Below are positions 25,540-34,044 of a stretch of DNA of 64,000 nt, one piece after another. The DNA is taken from assembly GCA_046330415.1 (NCBI GenBank), contig JAXLSW010000011.1, positions 1 to 64,000 of the forward strand. The letters are read 5' to 3'. Under the pieces are notes generated by a model, which did not search any database, was not told where the DNA came from, and saw only the letters and a program-made list of their open reading frames with translations. A program made the translations under genes and the position numbers. The stretch comes from RHKX01 sp046330415 (GTDB taxonomy: Bacteria > Actinomycetota > Thermoleophilia > Solirubrobacterales > 70-9). Within the stretch, counting starts at the first letter, position 1; each line of letters starts with the position of its first letter.

Positions 25540-27194
25540 GCGCCACGAGGTCGCGCGAGCACAAGCGGATCCCGAACTGGGCCATCGGCCTGGTGATGGT
25601 CGTGGTCCTGGTGATCGCCTCCTACTTCGCGTTCACCAAGAACGTGCCGTGGGGCCGGGGCACCGAGGTCAAGGTCGTCTTCAACTCGGCGCAGAACCTG
25701 CGGGTCAACTCGCCGGTCCGGATCGCCGGCGTCGAGGTCGGCAAGGTGACCTCGGTCGAGGCGCTCGACCCCGAGTCCGAGGACGGGGAGGGCGCTGCAA
25801 CCGACGGCGCCTCGACCGGGGCCGTCGTGACGATGGAGCTCGACGACGACGGCCTGCCGCTGAAGGAGGACGCCCACTTCACCCTGAAGCCGCGGCTCTT
25901 CCTCGAGGGCAACCTGTTCGTCGACGTGCAGCCGGGGAGCCCCAGCTCCCCCACCGTCGACACGACCGACTACACGTTCCCGCCATCGCAGACGGCCAAC
26001 ACGGTCCAGCTCGACCAGATCCTCACCGGGTCGCTGCAGGCGGACGTCCGCAGGGACCTGCAGGTGTTCCTCGACGAGTTCGGCAGCGCGCTCATCGACG
26101 AGGGGGGCGCGCAGTCGCTGCGCACGCTCAACAAGGTCTCGCCGGGCGCCTTCCGCTACACGTCGGAGGTCAACCAGGCGGTGCTCGGCGAGAACCCGCA
26201 CGACCTCTCGAGCCTGATCGTCAACCTCGATCGCGTCGTCCGCGCGCTCGACGCCGACGAGCCCGCGCTGCAGGACCTGATCACGAACCTGCGGATCACG
26301 ACCGGGAGCTTCGCCCAGCAGAGCGCCCCGCTCGAGGCCGCCATCCAGGAGCTTCCGCGCACGATCGAGGCCGGCAACACGGCCTTCGCGAGCCTCAACT
26401 CCGCGTTCCCCAACACCCGGGCTTTCGCCCGCGAGATCCTGCCCGGCGTCCGCACCGCGCCGGCGACGCTCGACGCGGCGACGCCGTTGCTGTTCCAGCT
26501 CAAGCTGCTGGCGCGCCCCCAGGAGCTCCGGGGCCTCGTCTCCGACCTGCGCCCGACGGTGCCGCATCTCGCGAAGCTGACCCGAGAGACGATCCCGTTC
26601 CTGGCGCAGTCGCGGGCGCTGTCGAGCTGCTTCAACACCGTGGTCCTCCCGTGGGCGAACGATCGCGTCACCGGGGGCTCGTTCTACGACTCCCAGCACG
26701 GCGCGCAGGGCCGGGTCTTCGAGGAGACCGGCTACGGGCTCCCGGGGATCGCCGGCGAGAGCCGCTCCGGGGACGCCAACGGCCAGTACATCCGCGTGAT
26801 CGCCGGTGGCGGCACCAACACGGTCGTGACCAACGACCAGTCGACCGGCGGCTCACTGCAGGCGGGGCTGACGCCGTTCCCGATCGACGGCGCGGTGCCG
26901 CCGCTCTCGGCCTCGGCGAAGACGCCGTTCAAGCCCGAGGTGCCGTGTGAGACCCAGGAGCCGCCGAACCTCGCAGCGCTCCCGGGCGACCCGCCCCAGC
27001 AGCAGTCCGCCGAGCTCGGCGCGACGCCCACCAGCGGCACCGCCGCCGAGATCTACTCCGATTCAGCGAACGCGCTGACCCTGCTCGGCGAGGCGGCCGA
27101 GGCCAGCGACGACGGGGACAAGAAGGCGGCACGGCGGATCGGCGCCGAGGCCACGAAGGCGATGCAGGACTTCTACGACAAGTACGGGAACTGA
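25536..27194 (+). CDS. MCE family protein 4
   Basis: 552 residues. Membrane anchor (about 16-34), MCE domain (about 40-135, VVFNSAQNLRVNSPVRIAGVEVGKVTSV) with an acidic Asp/Glu/Gly insert at about 79-92, helical region, then a C-terminal segment with a last helix rich in Ala/Lys/Asp (EASDDGDKKAARRIGAEATKAM split over two helices). ATG overlaps the previous stop (ATGA), and the next gene follows after 1 nt. Confidence 0.87.
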   Translation: MSATRSREHKRIPNWAIGLVMVVVLVIASYFAFTKNVPWGRGTEVKVVFNSAQNLRVNSPVRIAGVEVGKVTSVEALDPESEDGEGAATDGASTGAVVTMELDDDGLPLKEDAHFTLKPRLFLEGNLFVDVQPGSPSSPTVDTTDYTFPPSQTANTVQLDQILTGSLQADVRRDLQVFLDEFGSALIDEGGAQSLRTLNKVSPGAFRYTSEVNQAVLGENPHDLSSLIVNLDRVVRALDADEPALQDLITNLRITTGSFAQQSAPLEAAIQELPRTIEAGNTAFASLNSAFPNTRAFAREILPGVRTAPATLDAATPLLFQLKLLARPQELRGLVSDLRPTVPHLAKLTRETIPFLAQSRALSSCFNTVVLPWANDRVTGGSFYDSQHGAQGRVFEETGYGLPGIAGESRSGDANGQYIRVIAGGGTNTVVTNDQSTGGSLQAGLTPFPIDGAVPPLSASAKTPFKPEVPCETQEPPNLAALPGDPPQQQSAELGATPTSGTAAEIYSDSANALTLLGEAAEASDDGDKKAARRIGAEATKAMQDFYDKYGN

Positions 27195-27195
27195 G

Positions 27196-28517
27196 ATGGG
27201 GACCGCGATCAAGAAGCATTTCCGCGATTTCCTGGCGATTGCCGCGATGATCGCGATCGCTCTGTTTGCGAGCTACGTGATCCTGCAGGAGCAGCGGCTG
27301 CGGATCCCGGTGCTGGAGGACAAGCCCTTCGAGCTCAAGGCGGAGTTCGAGACGGCGCAGGCCGTCGTCCCCGGTCAGGGCCAGACGATCAGGGTCGCCG
27401 GGGTGAAGGTCGGCGACGTTCAGGACGTGGAGCTCGAGGACGGCGTCGCGGTCGTCACCTTCGGGATGGATCGCGACTACCTGCCGGTCTACAAGGACGC
27501 GGCGATCCTGCTGCGCCCGCAGACCGGGCTCAAGGACATGTTCTTCGAGATGGATCCGGGCACTCCCGAGGCCGGGGAGGTCGAGGACGGCGACACGATC
27601 CCGCTCGAGAACACCGCACCGGACGTCAACGTCGACGACCTGCTCGGGGCGCTCGACACCGACACGCAGGCCTACCTGCGGCTGCTTCTCGTCGGCGCCG
27701 GCAAGGGGCTGGACGGCCGCGGTGAGGACCTCGGCAGGGTGCTGGGATCGCTCGGCCCGCTGACGAAGGACCTCGACGCGATCAACTCGAAGGTCGCCGA
27801 GCGCAAGGACGCGCTGCGGCGTCTGGTCACCAACTTCAACCTGCTCACGAAGGAGGTCGGCAAGAGCGAGGAGAGCCTCGTCGACCTGGTCCGCTTCTCG
27901 AACACGACGATCGGCGCGATCGCCGAGCAGGACCCGAGCGTGCAGCGCGCGATCCGCGAGCTTCCCGGGACCCTCCAGCAGTCGACGGAGACGCTCAACA
28001 ACGTGGCGCTGCTCGCCGATCAGCTCGGCCCCGCGCTCGGCGACCTCCGCCCCTTCGCTCGCAACCTCGATGAGGTGAACGCCTCGACGAAGAAGCTGGC
28101 GTTGCGGACGACCCCCGTTCTGCAGCAGCAGATCCGGCCCTTCGTGAGGGCGGCCCGCGGTCCCGTCGGCGACCTCGACACCGCCGCCCGGAACCTCTCC
28201 AAGGCGGCGCCGAAGCTGACCGTGGTCGGCAAGAAGATCAACCGGCTGGGCAACATGGCCGCCTACAACCCCAACGGCGCCGAGGGTCCGGGCATCCCCG
28301 GCCGCGACGAGGGGTACCTGTTCTGGGCCGCCTGGCTGGGCCACAACTCCAACTCCGTCTTCCAGGTGCAGGACGCGCACGGCGTGAACCGCCGCATCTA
28401 CCTGACCGTCGGCTGCGACGAGGCGCTGAGCCTGCTCGGCGCCAGCCCGCTCGCCCCGGCGGTGACCGGCCTTGGCCCCTGTTCGCGGCCGGCGGACCAT
28501 TCGCGGGGGTCTGCTGA
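27196..28517 (+). CDS. MCE family protein 5, frameshift near 3' end
   Basis: About 440 residues. Membrane anchor (about 12-30), MCE domain (about 45-125, FETAQAVVPGQGQTIRVAGVKVGDV), helical region, then DEGYLFWAAWLGHNSNSVF and a C-terminal Cys segment. The frame as sequenced runs open to 28758 through the start of the next gene, which is not credible. One extra C in the CCCC at 28476-28479 gives GLGPLFAAGGPFAGVC and a TGA at 28515-28517 that overlaps the next ATG, the same coupling seen between its neighbours. Confidence 0.82.
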
Positions 28518-30112
28518 TGCAGAAGTCGGCTCCCTCCGTCGGCAGGATTCTGGTCGCGACCGGCTTCGCGCTCTCCTGCTTCGGGTTGCTGCTCTTCCTC
28601 TGGGTCGCCTTCGGCGGGCCGGTGCCGCTGGCGCCCAAGAGCTACCGGATAACCGTCAACTTCCCGGAGGCCACCCAGCTCGCGGTCGAGTCCGACGTGC
28701 GGATCGGCGGGGTCTCGGTCGGCAAGGTCAAGTCGGTCGAGCTGGCTCCCATCGATGAGCAGATCAACGGCCAGGACACGGTGAGGGCCGAGATCGAGAT
28801 CGAGCCGGAGTTCGCTCCGATCTCCAGTGACGCGGAGGCGATCCTGCGCCAGAAGACGTTGCTGGGGGAGACCTACGTGGAGCTCACCTCGGGGACCGAA
28901 CCGGGCAACAGGGGCGCGCTTGTCTCCCTCGGTGAGGACGCCAACAACTCGGAGGTGGTGGACGACGAGGTCGAGTCGATCCCAGAGGGCGGCAACCTCG
29001 GGCTCGGGCAGGTGCGCGATCAGACGCAGATCGACGAGATCTTCAACGCCCTCGACGAGGAGACCCGCAACGCCTTCCAGCAGTGGCAGCAGGGGCTGGC
29101 GGTGGCGATCAAGGGCCGCAGCCTCGACCTCAACGACTCGCTCGGCAACCTCGGCCCGTTCCTGGGCGACGCGACCGACGTGATCTCGCTGCTGCGTCGT
29201 CAGCGAACCGCCCTGCAAGGCCTCGTCCGCGACACCGGCACCGTCTTCGACGCGCTCAGCGAGCGCGACGGCCAGCTCGCCGATGCGATCACCGGCTCCC
29301 AGCAGACCTTCGAGGCGCTCGCATCCGAGGACGCCGCGCTGCGCGAGGTCTTCCAGGTCGCGCCGACCTTCGAGAGCGAGACGCAGCTGACGCTCCAGCG
29401 CCTCGACGAGTTCCAGCAGAACACCCGCCCGCTGGTCCAGCAGCTGCTGCCGGTCGCCAACGACATCAGCCCGACGCTGCGGAGCGTCCGCCAGCTCTCG
29501 CCCAGCCTGAAGTCGCTCTTCGGCAACCTCGACGAGCTCACGAAGGCGTCGAAGGCGGGCTTCCCGGCGCTGTCGAAGACGCTGCGCGGACTTGACCCGG
29601 TGCTGACCGAGCTCGATCCCTTCCTGGCGAACCTGAACCCGGTGGTGAGCTGGCTCAACTACTACAAGACGAGCGTCACCGATTTCCTCTCCAACCCGCC
29701 GGCGGGTCTCTCGGGGACGCTGACTCCGCAGGCGGGACAGCCGTCGGCGCGCCACGCGCTCAAGCAGTTCGGCTACGTCTCGCAGGAGTCGCTCGCGATC
29801 TACCCGAACCGCTTGCCCGAGAACCGCGGCAACGGGTACCTGTTCCCGTTCGACGAGTTGATCAAGACGGGCCTCACCGCGAGGAACGGGATCTTCCCCA
29901 ACTGGGATTGCGACAACACCGGTGGCGGCGAGCGGCGCCCTGGCGACGGCAAGCTGCCGACGGTGTCGACTTCGGCTGACCCGAACCCCTCGAGCGTTGG
30001 CCTGCCGCCGCCCCTGGACGGGCCGCACGCCTTCGCTCCCTGCTTCGTCACCCCGAACTACGACTCGGAGTGGGGCGGGCTCAGGTTCCCGCAGGTCACC
30101 CAGGATCCGTAG
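28517..30112 (+). CDS. MCE family protein 6
   Basis: 531 residues from ATG 28517 (a longer in-frame start at 28472 lies inside the previous gene). Membrane anchor (about 12-32), MCE domain (about 38-130, VNFPEATQLAVESDVRIGGVSVGKVKSV), long helical region and a C-terminal domain with several Pro/Gly and two Cys. Last of the six mce genes. The following gene has its own -10 box across this stop codon. Confidence 0.87.
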   Translation: MQKSAPSVGRILVATGFALSCFGLLLFLWVAFGGPVPLAPKSYRITVNFPEATQLAVESDVRIGGVSVGKVKSVELAPIDEQINGQDTVRAEIEIEPEFAPISSDAEAILRQKTLLGETYVELTSGTEPGNRGALVSLGEDANNSEVVDDEVESIPEGGNLGLGQVRDQTQIDEIFNALDEETRNAFQQWQQGLAVAIKGRSLDLNDSLGNLGPFLGDATDVISLLRRQRTALQGLVRDTGTVFDALSERDGQLADAITGSQQTFEALASEDAALREVFQVAPTFESETQLTLQRLDEFQQNTRPLVQQLLPVANDISPTLRSVRQLSPSLKSLFGNLDELTKASKAGFPALSKTLRGLDPVLTELDPFLANLNPVVSWLNYYKTSVTDFLSNPPAGLSGTLTPQAGQPSARHALKQFGYVSQESLAIYPNRLPENRGNGYLFPFDELIKTGLTARNGIFPNWDCDNTGGGERRPGDGKLPTVSTSADPNPSSVGLPPPLDGPHAFAPCFVTPNYDSEWGGLRFPQVTQDP

Positions 30113-30115
30113 GCT
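30110..30115 (+). promoter_or_regulatory. -10 box across the last mce stop codon
   Basis: TAGGCT uses the TAG stop of the sixth mce gene as its first half and lies 7 nt before the GTG at 30123, so the next gene can be transcribed separately as a leaderless mRNA. Confidence 0.45.
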
Positions 30116-30122
30116 CGAGCGC

Positions 30123-30818
30123 GTGAGCGCCGCGCCGAGCCGAGACGAGTGGGTGGCCGCCGTGCGGGCGGTCGCGAGCAAGCGCGGGTTGCGCTACGAG
30201 GAGGTCGGCGGCATCAACGCCCGCGATGCGCCGGCGGCGCTCTGCCCCGGGGGTCCGAATCGGCTCACCGGGGAGCTCGCTCCCGGCTACTGGGGCTCGA
30301 GCTGCGACGCCGACGAGCATGAGGTCGGCGGCTTCTTCAGGAAGGCGGTGCTGCCGCGGGCGGTCCTCGCGAAGGCTCACATGCCGGACCTGACGTCGGC
30401 GGTGCCGGCGTTCGACGTCGAGTCGATCGAGGCGACGCCCGACGAGCAGCTACGGCGTCGCAGCCGCAAGCGGGTTCAGTTCGAGAGCATCGATTTCAAC
30501 AAGCGCTTCATCGCCACCGTGCCCGAGGGTCACGACCCGATCGCCCTGCGGGAGCTGTTCAGCCCGGGGTTCCTGGAGTGGACGACGACCATCGACCGCG
30601 AGGTCGACTTCGGCGCCTCCGACCGCCAGCTCTACTTCTCGTGGCGCCTGCGAGAGCTCACCGAGGCCGAGCTGGAGCTGGCCCTCGACAACGCCGGCAA
30701 GCTCTTCGGCAGGGTCAGGGCCGAGCTCGAGGAGCACGGCCTGCACACCTACCCGGTCGGCCCCTGGTACGCCGGGATGGAGCCGTTCCCGGGCGGGGAG
30801 GCCCCGCCGGCGTCGTAG
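30123..30818 (+). CDS. hypothetical protein after mce cluster
   Basis: 231 residues, family not recognised. No signal peptide or membrane segment. It contains charged and aromatic stretches (LRYEEVGGINARDAPAALCPG; RKRVQFESIDFNKRFIATV; FFRKAVLPRAVLAKAHMPDL). The body resembles a soluble mixed alpha/beta domain. GTG at 30123 is supported by TAGGCT 7 nt upstream; the longer open frame overlaps the last mce gene and is a shadow. Its position suggests a link to the mce system, unproven. Confidence 0.6.
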   Translation: MSAAPSRDEWVAAVRAVASKRGLRYEEVGGINARDAPAALCPGGPNRLTGELAPGYWGSSCDADEHEVGGFFRKAVLPRAVLAKAHMPDLTSAVPAFDVESIEATPDEQLRRRSRKRVQFESIDFNKRFIATVPEGHDPIALRELFSPGFLEWTTTIDREVDFGASDRQLYFSWRLRELTEAELELALDNAGKLFGRVRAELEEHGLHTYPVGPWYAGMEPFPGGEAPPAS

Positions 30819-30844
30819 CTCCCGGCGCTCAGGCGCCCGCGGGC

Positions 30845-31447
30845 TCAGGCGTCGTCGAAGCCGGGCTCGCCCGGCAGCAGCACGTCGAAGCCGTCCTCGG
30901 TGGCGACGACCTTCGGGGTCAGCGGCACGACCGGCCGCTCCGCGGCCTCGGCGAGCACCGCGTCGGCGTCGGCGAGGTCACGCAGCTCCTCGAGGTGCTT
31001 GATCGTCGGGAACGAGAGCTCGAACGTGCCCTGCGCGAAGTCCTCGAGCGCGTCGAGCGGGGCGACCCAGCGCGCCTCCGACATCTCCTTGCCATCGGGG
31101 GTCGGCTTCGCGTGGGCGGGCGCGAGGCCGACGTAGAAGCGCGTGTCGAAGCGCATCGGCACCTGCACCGGCGTGATCCAGCGCGACCAGGGGTGCAGGT
31201 CGGCTGCGGCGACGTCGAGGCCGGCCTCCTCGCTGAGCTCGCGGGCGCCGCAGATGCGGTGCGCCGTCTCCTCGGCGTCGACGCCCTCGATGGCCTCCCG
31301 CCCGGCGGCGTCGAGGTCCGCGTCCTCGACGACCCCGCCCGCGAACACCCAGACCCCGGGCATGAACCGCGCCTCGCTCCCGCGGCGAAGCATCAGCACC
31401 TCGAGGCCGCGCTCGGAGTGCCTGCCGCCCCGGCGCATCAGGATCAC
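30845..31447 (-). CDS. NUDIX hydrolase
   Basis: 200 residues from GTG 31447. The Nudix box is split: GGVVEDADLDAAG, then an insert, then ARELSEEAGLDV with the catalytic REXXEE-like helix. The long insert is like NUDT19/acyl-CoA-cleaving Nudix enzymes, so a CoA-derivative substrate is possible. The in-frame sequence upstream of the GTG reads PPTPRPAATVILMRRG, a natural beta strand for this fold, so the true protein probably begins earlier. There is no normal start codon there: an ATC at 31484-31486 lies 6 nt after TAGAGT, or one missing C in a run at about 31470-31474 would connect to a GTG. Confidence 0.8.
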   Translation of the reverse strand: MILMRRGGRHSERGLEVLMLRRGSEARFMPGVWVFAGGVVEDADLDAAGREAIEGVDAEETAHRICGARELSEEAGLDVAAADLHPWSRWITPVQVPMRFDTRFYVGLAPAHAKPTPDGKEMSEARWVAPLDALEDFAQGTFELSFPTIKHLEELRDLADADAVLAEAAERPVVPLTPKVVATEDGFDVLLPGEPGFDDA

Positions 31448-31556
31448 GGTGGCAGCGGGACGAGGAGTTGGGGGAGCGCCTTCGATGCGCGCACTCTACG
31501 CCGCCGGGGAGCGGCGGTGGGCGATCGCCTGGCGGCGCTCAACGCAGGCGATTGAA

Positions 31557-31562
31557 TAGGCT
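31557..31562 (+). promoter_or_regulatory. -10 box for leaderless rubredoxin mRNA
   Basis: TAGGCT lies 8 nt before the ATG at 31571; no Shine-Dalgarno sequence is present. Confidence 0.5.
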
Positions 31563-31570
31563 CCCGGCCG

Positions 31571-31750
31571 ATGAGCGAGACCGCCCAGCAGCAGTGGATC
31601 TGCACCTCCTGCGGCTACATCTACGACCCCGCGGAGGGCGACCCCGACGGCGGCATCCCCGCCGGCACCGCCTTCGAGGACATCCCCGCTGACTGGTTCT
31701 GCCCCGTCTGCGGCGCTCGCAAGGCCGACTTCGAGCTGCTCGAGGGCTAG
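31571..31750 (+). CDS. rubredoxin
   Basis: 59 residues. Small iron protein for single-electron transfer, with the FeS4 site formed by CTSCGY (C11, C14) and CPVCGA (C44, C47). The body YIYDPAEGDPDGGIPAGT is family-typical, including the proline/acid pattern between the two knuckles. ATG start with TAGGCT 8 nt upstream. It stands alone with no redox partner next to it; rubredoxins often serve alkane hydroxylases or oxidative-stress reductases. Confidence 0.93.
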   Translation: MSETAQQQWICTSCGYIYDPAEGDPDGGIPAGTAFEDIPADWFCPVCGARKADFELLEG

Positions 31751-31795
31751 GCCGAGCACCCCGGGGAGCCCGGGCCACCGCCGCCACTTTCCCAT

Positions 31796-31840
31796 CGAGA
31801 TGCAACGAACGGGAGCATCTGTCCCGTTTCCTGCATCTCG
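31796..31840. repeat. R3 nested palindrome, copy 1
   Basis: Outer arms CGAGATGCA (31796-31804) and TGCATCTCG (31832-31840) are exact complements. Inner arms ACGGGA and TCCCGT enclose GCATCTG. It lies 45 nt after the rubredoxin stop and may act as its terminator. Confidence 0.7.
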
Positions 31841-31885
31841 GTGAGCCTCGAGGCCTGCCAGGTGGTTTAGCGCTCCGGCTGCCGG

Positions 31886-31930
31886 CGCGGGGCGCAAAGA
31901 CCACGCTCTACGTGGTTTCCGCGCCCCGCG
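31886..31930. repeat. R2 nested palindrome
   Basis: CGCGGGGCGC (31886-31895) and GCGCCCCGCG (31921-31930) pair exactly. Inner arms ACCACG/CGTGGT enclose CTCTA. It is followed 4 nt later by R1. Confidence 0.8.
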
Positions 31931-31934
31931 TCCA

Positions 31935-32021
31935 CACGATTGGCAGCGAAGGGAGCCCGGAAGCTCCCGGCGACGGCCAGCCTCACCAGGATCTCCGATG
32001 CTCCCCTCGCTGCCCATCGCC
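31935..32021. repeat. R1 element, copy 3
   Basis: 87 nt with the GGCAGCGAAGGGAG and CTCCCCTCGCTGCC arms and the same inner GGCCAGCCTCACC..GATCTCCGATG block as at 19.2 and 19.5 kb. It is flanked on both sides by R2. Confidence 0.75.
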
Positions 32022-32024
32022 CAA

Positions 32025-32069
32025 CGCGGGGCGCATGGACCACCTACGACGTGGTCTGCGCGCCCCGCG
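32025..32069. repeat. R2 nested palindrome
   Basis: CGCGGGGCGC (32025-32034) and GCGCCCCGCG (32060-32069) pair exactly. The inner arms GACCAC/GTGGTC enclose a shifted loop. Confidence 0.8.
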
Positions 32070-32117
32070 CCGATGGTTGAGCTCTCCCGCTGCACCCGCC
32101 GCCACCGTTGTCCCCAT

Positions 32118-32162
32118 CGAGATGCAACGAACGGGAGCATCTGTCCCGTTTCTTGCATCTCG
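32118..32162. repeat. R3 nested palindrome, copy 2
   Basis: CGAGATGCAA and TTGCATCTCG are exact complements. Inner ACGGGA/TCCCGT encloses GCATCTG, almost identical to the copy 320 nt upstream and in the same orientation. Confidence 0.7.
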
Positions 32163-32173
32163 GTGAGCTGCGG

Positions 32174-33436
32174 CTAGTCCAGGGCGCGCTCGCGGCGGCG
32201 GCGCAGGATTGCGCGGATCACGAGCCACGCGATCGTCAGCAGGATGGCCGCCGGGATCAGGATCGCGGCCGAGACGAGCAGCACGCCGGCGACGTCGCGG
32301 AGGACGCTGACGGTGTCATCGAGCCAGTCGCCGAAGGTGCGGCCCTCGTCGTCGTCCTTGGAGGAGGCGTTGCGGTCACCTTCGATGGTCAGGCTCATCT
32401 CGGAGAGCTGGGCGCGGCGAGAGACGCGGTCGAACTGGGCCTGAGCCCGGGCGATCTCGCGGCGGGCGTCGGCGATCTGCAGGCGCAGCGCCTCCGCCTC
32501 GGCGTCGGTGCTGGCGTTGCCCAGAGCCTCGAGCAGCTTGCGCCGCTCGGCCTCGGCGTCCTCGAGCCGGTCCTTGGCGGAGACGTAGAAGTGGGTGATG
32601 TCGACGGTGCCCTCGTTCAGCGACTTGACGTCGCCGATCTCGGTCAGGCGGTCGATCGCCTCGTCGAGGTTGCGGGTGGGGATGACGAGCTGCAGCGAGG
32701 CGCTCGCGTCGTTGCCGGCCGTGCTGACGTTCGAGGAGGCGACGATGCCGTCGAGGTCCCGAGTGATCGAGATCGCCTCGTCGGAGACGTCGTTGACGTC
32801 CTCGGGCGGCGCGGTCAGGGCGAGCGAGACGTCGCGGTCGACCTTGCGGTTCTCGGTGCCGGGGGAGATCGGCCCCTGCCCGCCGCCAAAGGAGCCTGAG
32901 CCGGAACCGGAGCCGGAGCGGCCGATGTCGGTGGGGGGCGTCGCGAGGTCGCCCTCCGGCGCGGAGGGGACGGCGAGCTCGCCCCCGGAGTCCTCGGCGA
33001 TGCTCGGCTCTGCGGTGGTCGTCTCGAGCACGGTGGAGGAGGCCTGGTCGACGGAGTCGGATCCGTCGCCCTCGCCACCGGAGAGGGTCGTCGCGGCCAC
33101 CACCCCGACGACGGCCAGCGTCGCCAGTGCCGCGAAGGCGGGGGTGATCCGCCGCGGGAAGATGTCGCCGAGGCGGGTCGCGATCCCCGTCCACGACGAG
33201 CCGCCCCCCTCACCCGGTCGGTGAGAGAAGCGGTGCTCCGCGGCCTCGTCGAGCTCGGCGGCCCACTCCTGGTCGGGATCGGGGCGCTCGTCACGGAGCA
33301 TCTCGGCGAGCTCGGCCCAGTCGGCCAGCTCCGGCTCGACGTCGGTGCCGGCCAGGGCGCGCTCGATGGCATCGAGCTCGCGCTCGGCCCGCTGATCGAG
33401 CCCCTCGTCGTGATGGTCGCGGTCACGCAGTCTCAT
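32174..33436 (-). CDS. DUF4349 domain-containing membrane protein (possible anti-sigma)
   Basis: 420 residues. A soluble N-terminal region (about 1-95), one membrane segment (about 98-117, AFAALATLAVVGVVAATTL), a Ser/Gly/Thr-rich linker, a DUF4349 domain outside the membrane with a coiled coil (DRLEDAEAERRKLLEALGN, about 290-345), and a C-terminal hydrophobic helix pair region ending in RRRRE. It overlaps the upstream sigma factor by 14 nt, an arrangement typical of sigma/anti-sigma pairs, but the N-terminus shows no zinc HxxxCxxC motif. Confidence 0.8.
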   Translation of the reverse strand: MRLRDRDHHDEGLDQRAERELDAIERALAGTDVEPELADWAELAEMLRDERPDPDQEWAAELDEAAEHRFSHRPGEGGGSSWTGIATRLGDIFPRRITPAFAALATLAVVGVVAATTLSGGEGDGSDSVDQASSTVLETTTAEPSIAEDSGGELAVPSAPEGDLATPPTDIGRSGSGSGSGSFGGGQGPISPGTENRKVDRDVSLALTAPPEDVNDVSDEAISITRDLDGIVASSNVSTAGNDASASLQLVIPTRNLDEAIDRLTEIGDVKSLNEGTVDITHFYVSAKDRLEDAEAERRKLLEALGNASTDAEAEALRLQIADARREIARAQAQFDRVSRRAQLSEMSLTIEGDRNASSKDDDEGRTFGDWLDDTVSVLRDVAGVLLVSAAILIPAAILLTIAWLVIRAILRRRRERALD

Positions 33437-33959
33437 CGCATGCCCTCCTCAGCTTGGTCAGGGTCCGGTGCAGCCGAGTCCCGGCGTTGGACTCGCTCAC
33501 ACCGGTCACAGCGGCGATCTCGGAGTTGGAGAGCCCGGCGAAGAACTTCAGCGCCACGAGCTCGCGCTCGCGGGGATCGAGCTCGCGCATCGCATCGCGC
33601 AGCGCCGTGCGGCGCACCGCCGACTCGGCGACCTCGTGGGGGGCGGCCGCGTCGACGTCCTCGGGGTCGGCGGCGAGCTCGGTGATCCGCTTGCGGCGAC
33701 GCAGCTCGTCGAGCGCGGCGTTGCGGGCAATCCCGAAGACCCAGGCGCGACCGTTGCCGCGACGCGGGTCGAAGCTGCGGCGCTTGCGGTAGGCGCGCTC
33801 GAAGGCCTGCGCGGTGACGTCCTCGGCGGCGGAGCGGTCGCGGAGCAGCCCGGCGACGTAGGCGAAGACGTCGTCGCGGCTGTCGCGGTAGAGCCGGTCG
33901 AAGGCGAGCTCCGACTCGGCGGGAGCGCTCTGCGCGGGCGCTGTCGCGACTTGCTGCAT
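33423..33959 (-). CDS. ECF-type RNA polymerase sigma-70 factor
   Basis: 178 residues from ATG 33959 (in-frame ATG 33989, GTG 33992 and TTG 33998 are alternatives). Region 2 is FDRLYRDSRDDVFAYVAGLL...AEDVTAQAFERAYR and NGRAWVFGIARNAALDELRR; region 4 is MRELDPRERELVALKFFAGLSNSEIAAVTG with a helix-turn-helix. It directs RNA polymerase to specific promoters, likely envelope or stress genes. The overlapping DUF4349 gene may be its regulator. No strong SD decides the start. Confidence 0.88.
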   Translation of the reverse strand: MQQVATAPAQSAPAESELAFDRLYRDSRDDVFAYVAGLLRDRSAAEDVTAQAFERAYRKRRSFDPRRGNGRAWVFGIARNAALDELRRRKRITELAADPEDVDAAAPHEVAESAVRRTALRDAMRELDPRERELVALKFFAGLSNSEIAAVTGVSESNAGTRLHRTLTKLRRACDETA

Positions 33960-34044
33960 GTCCGGACTACGGTCGCGCCGCCGAACCATCACACGCAATA
34001 TCCAAGAAACCGCGGGGAGCCGCGGGTGGGCGGCGGCGCGGCGG

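Larger units (their letters stand above)
31751..32173. other. 423-nt repeat gap between rubredoxin and DUF4349 genes
   Basis: No coding sequence. It is a nearly symmetrical stack of palindromes: R3, R2, R1, R2, R3, lying between two convergent genes. Confidence 0.7.

Noticed and set aside
28518..28758. Extension of the fifth mce gene into the sixth
   Set aside because: Result of a missing C at 28476-28479; the repaired stop overlaps the next start as in its neighbours.
28238..30181. 647-residue open frame opposite the last mce gene
   Set aside because: Antisense shadow; the sense frame has a clear MCE domain.
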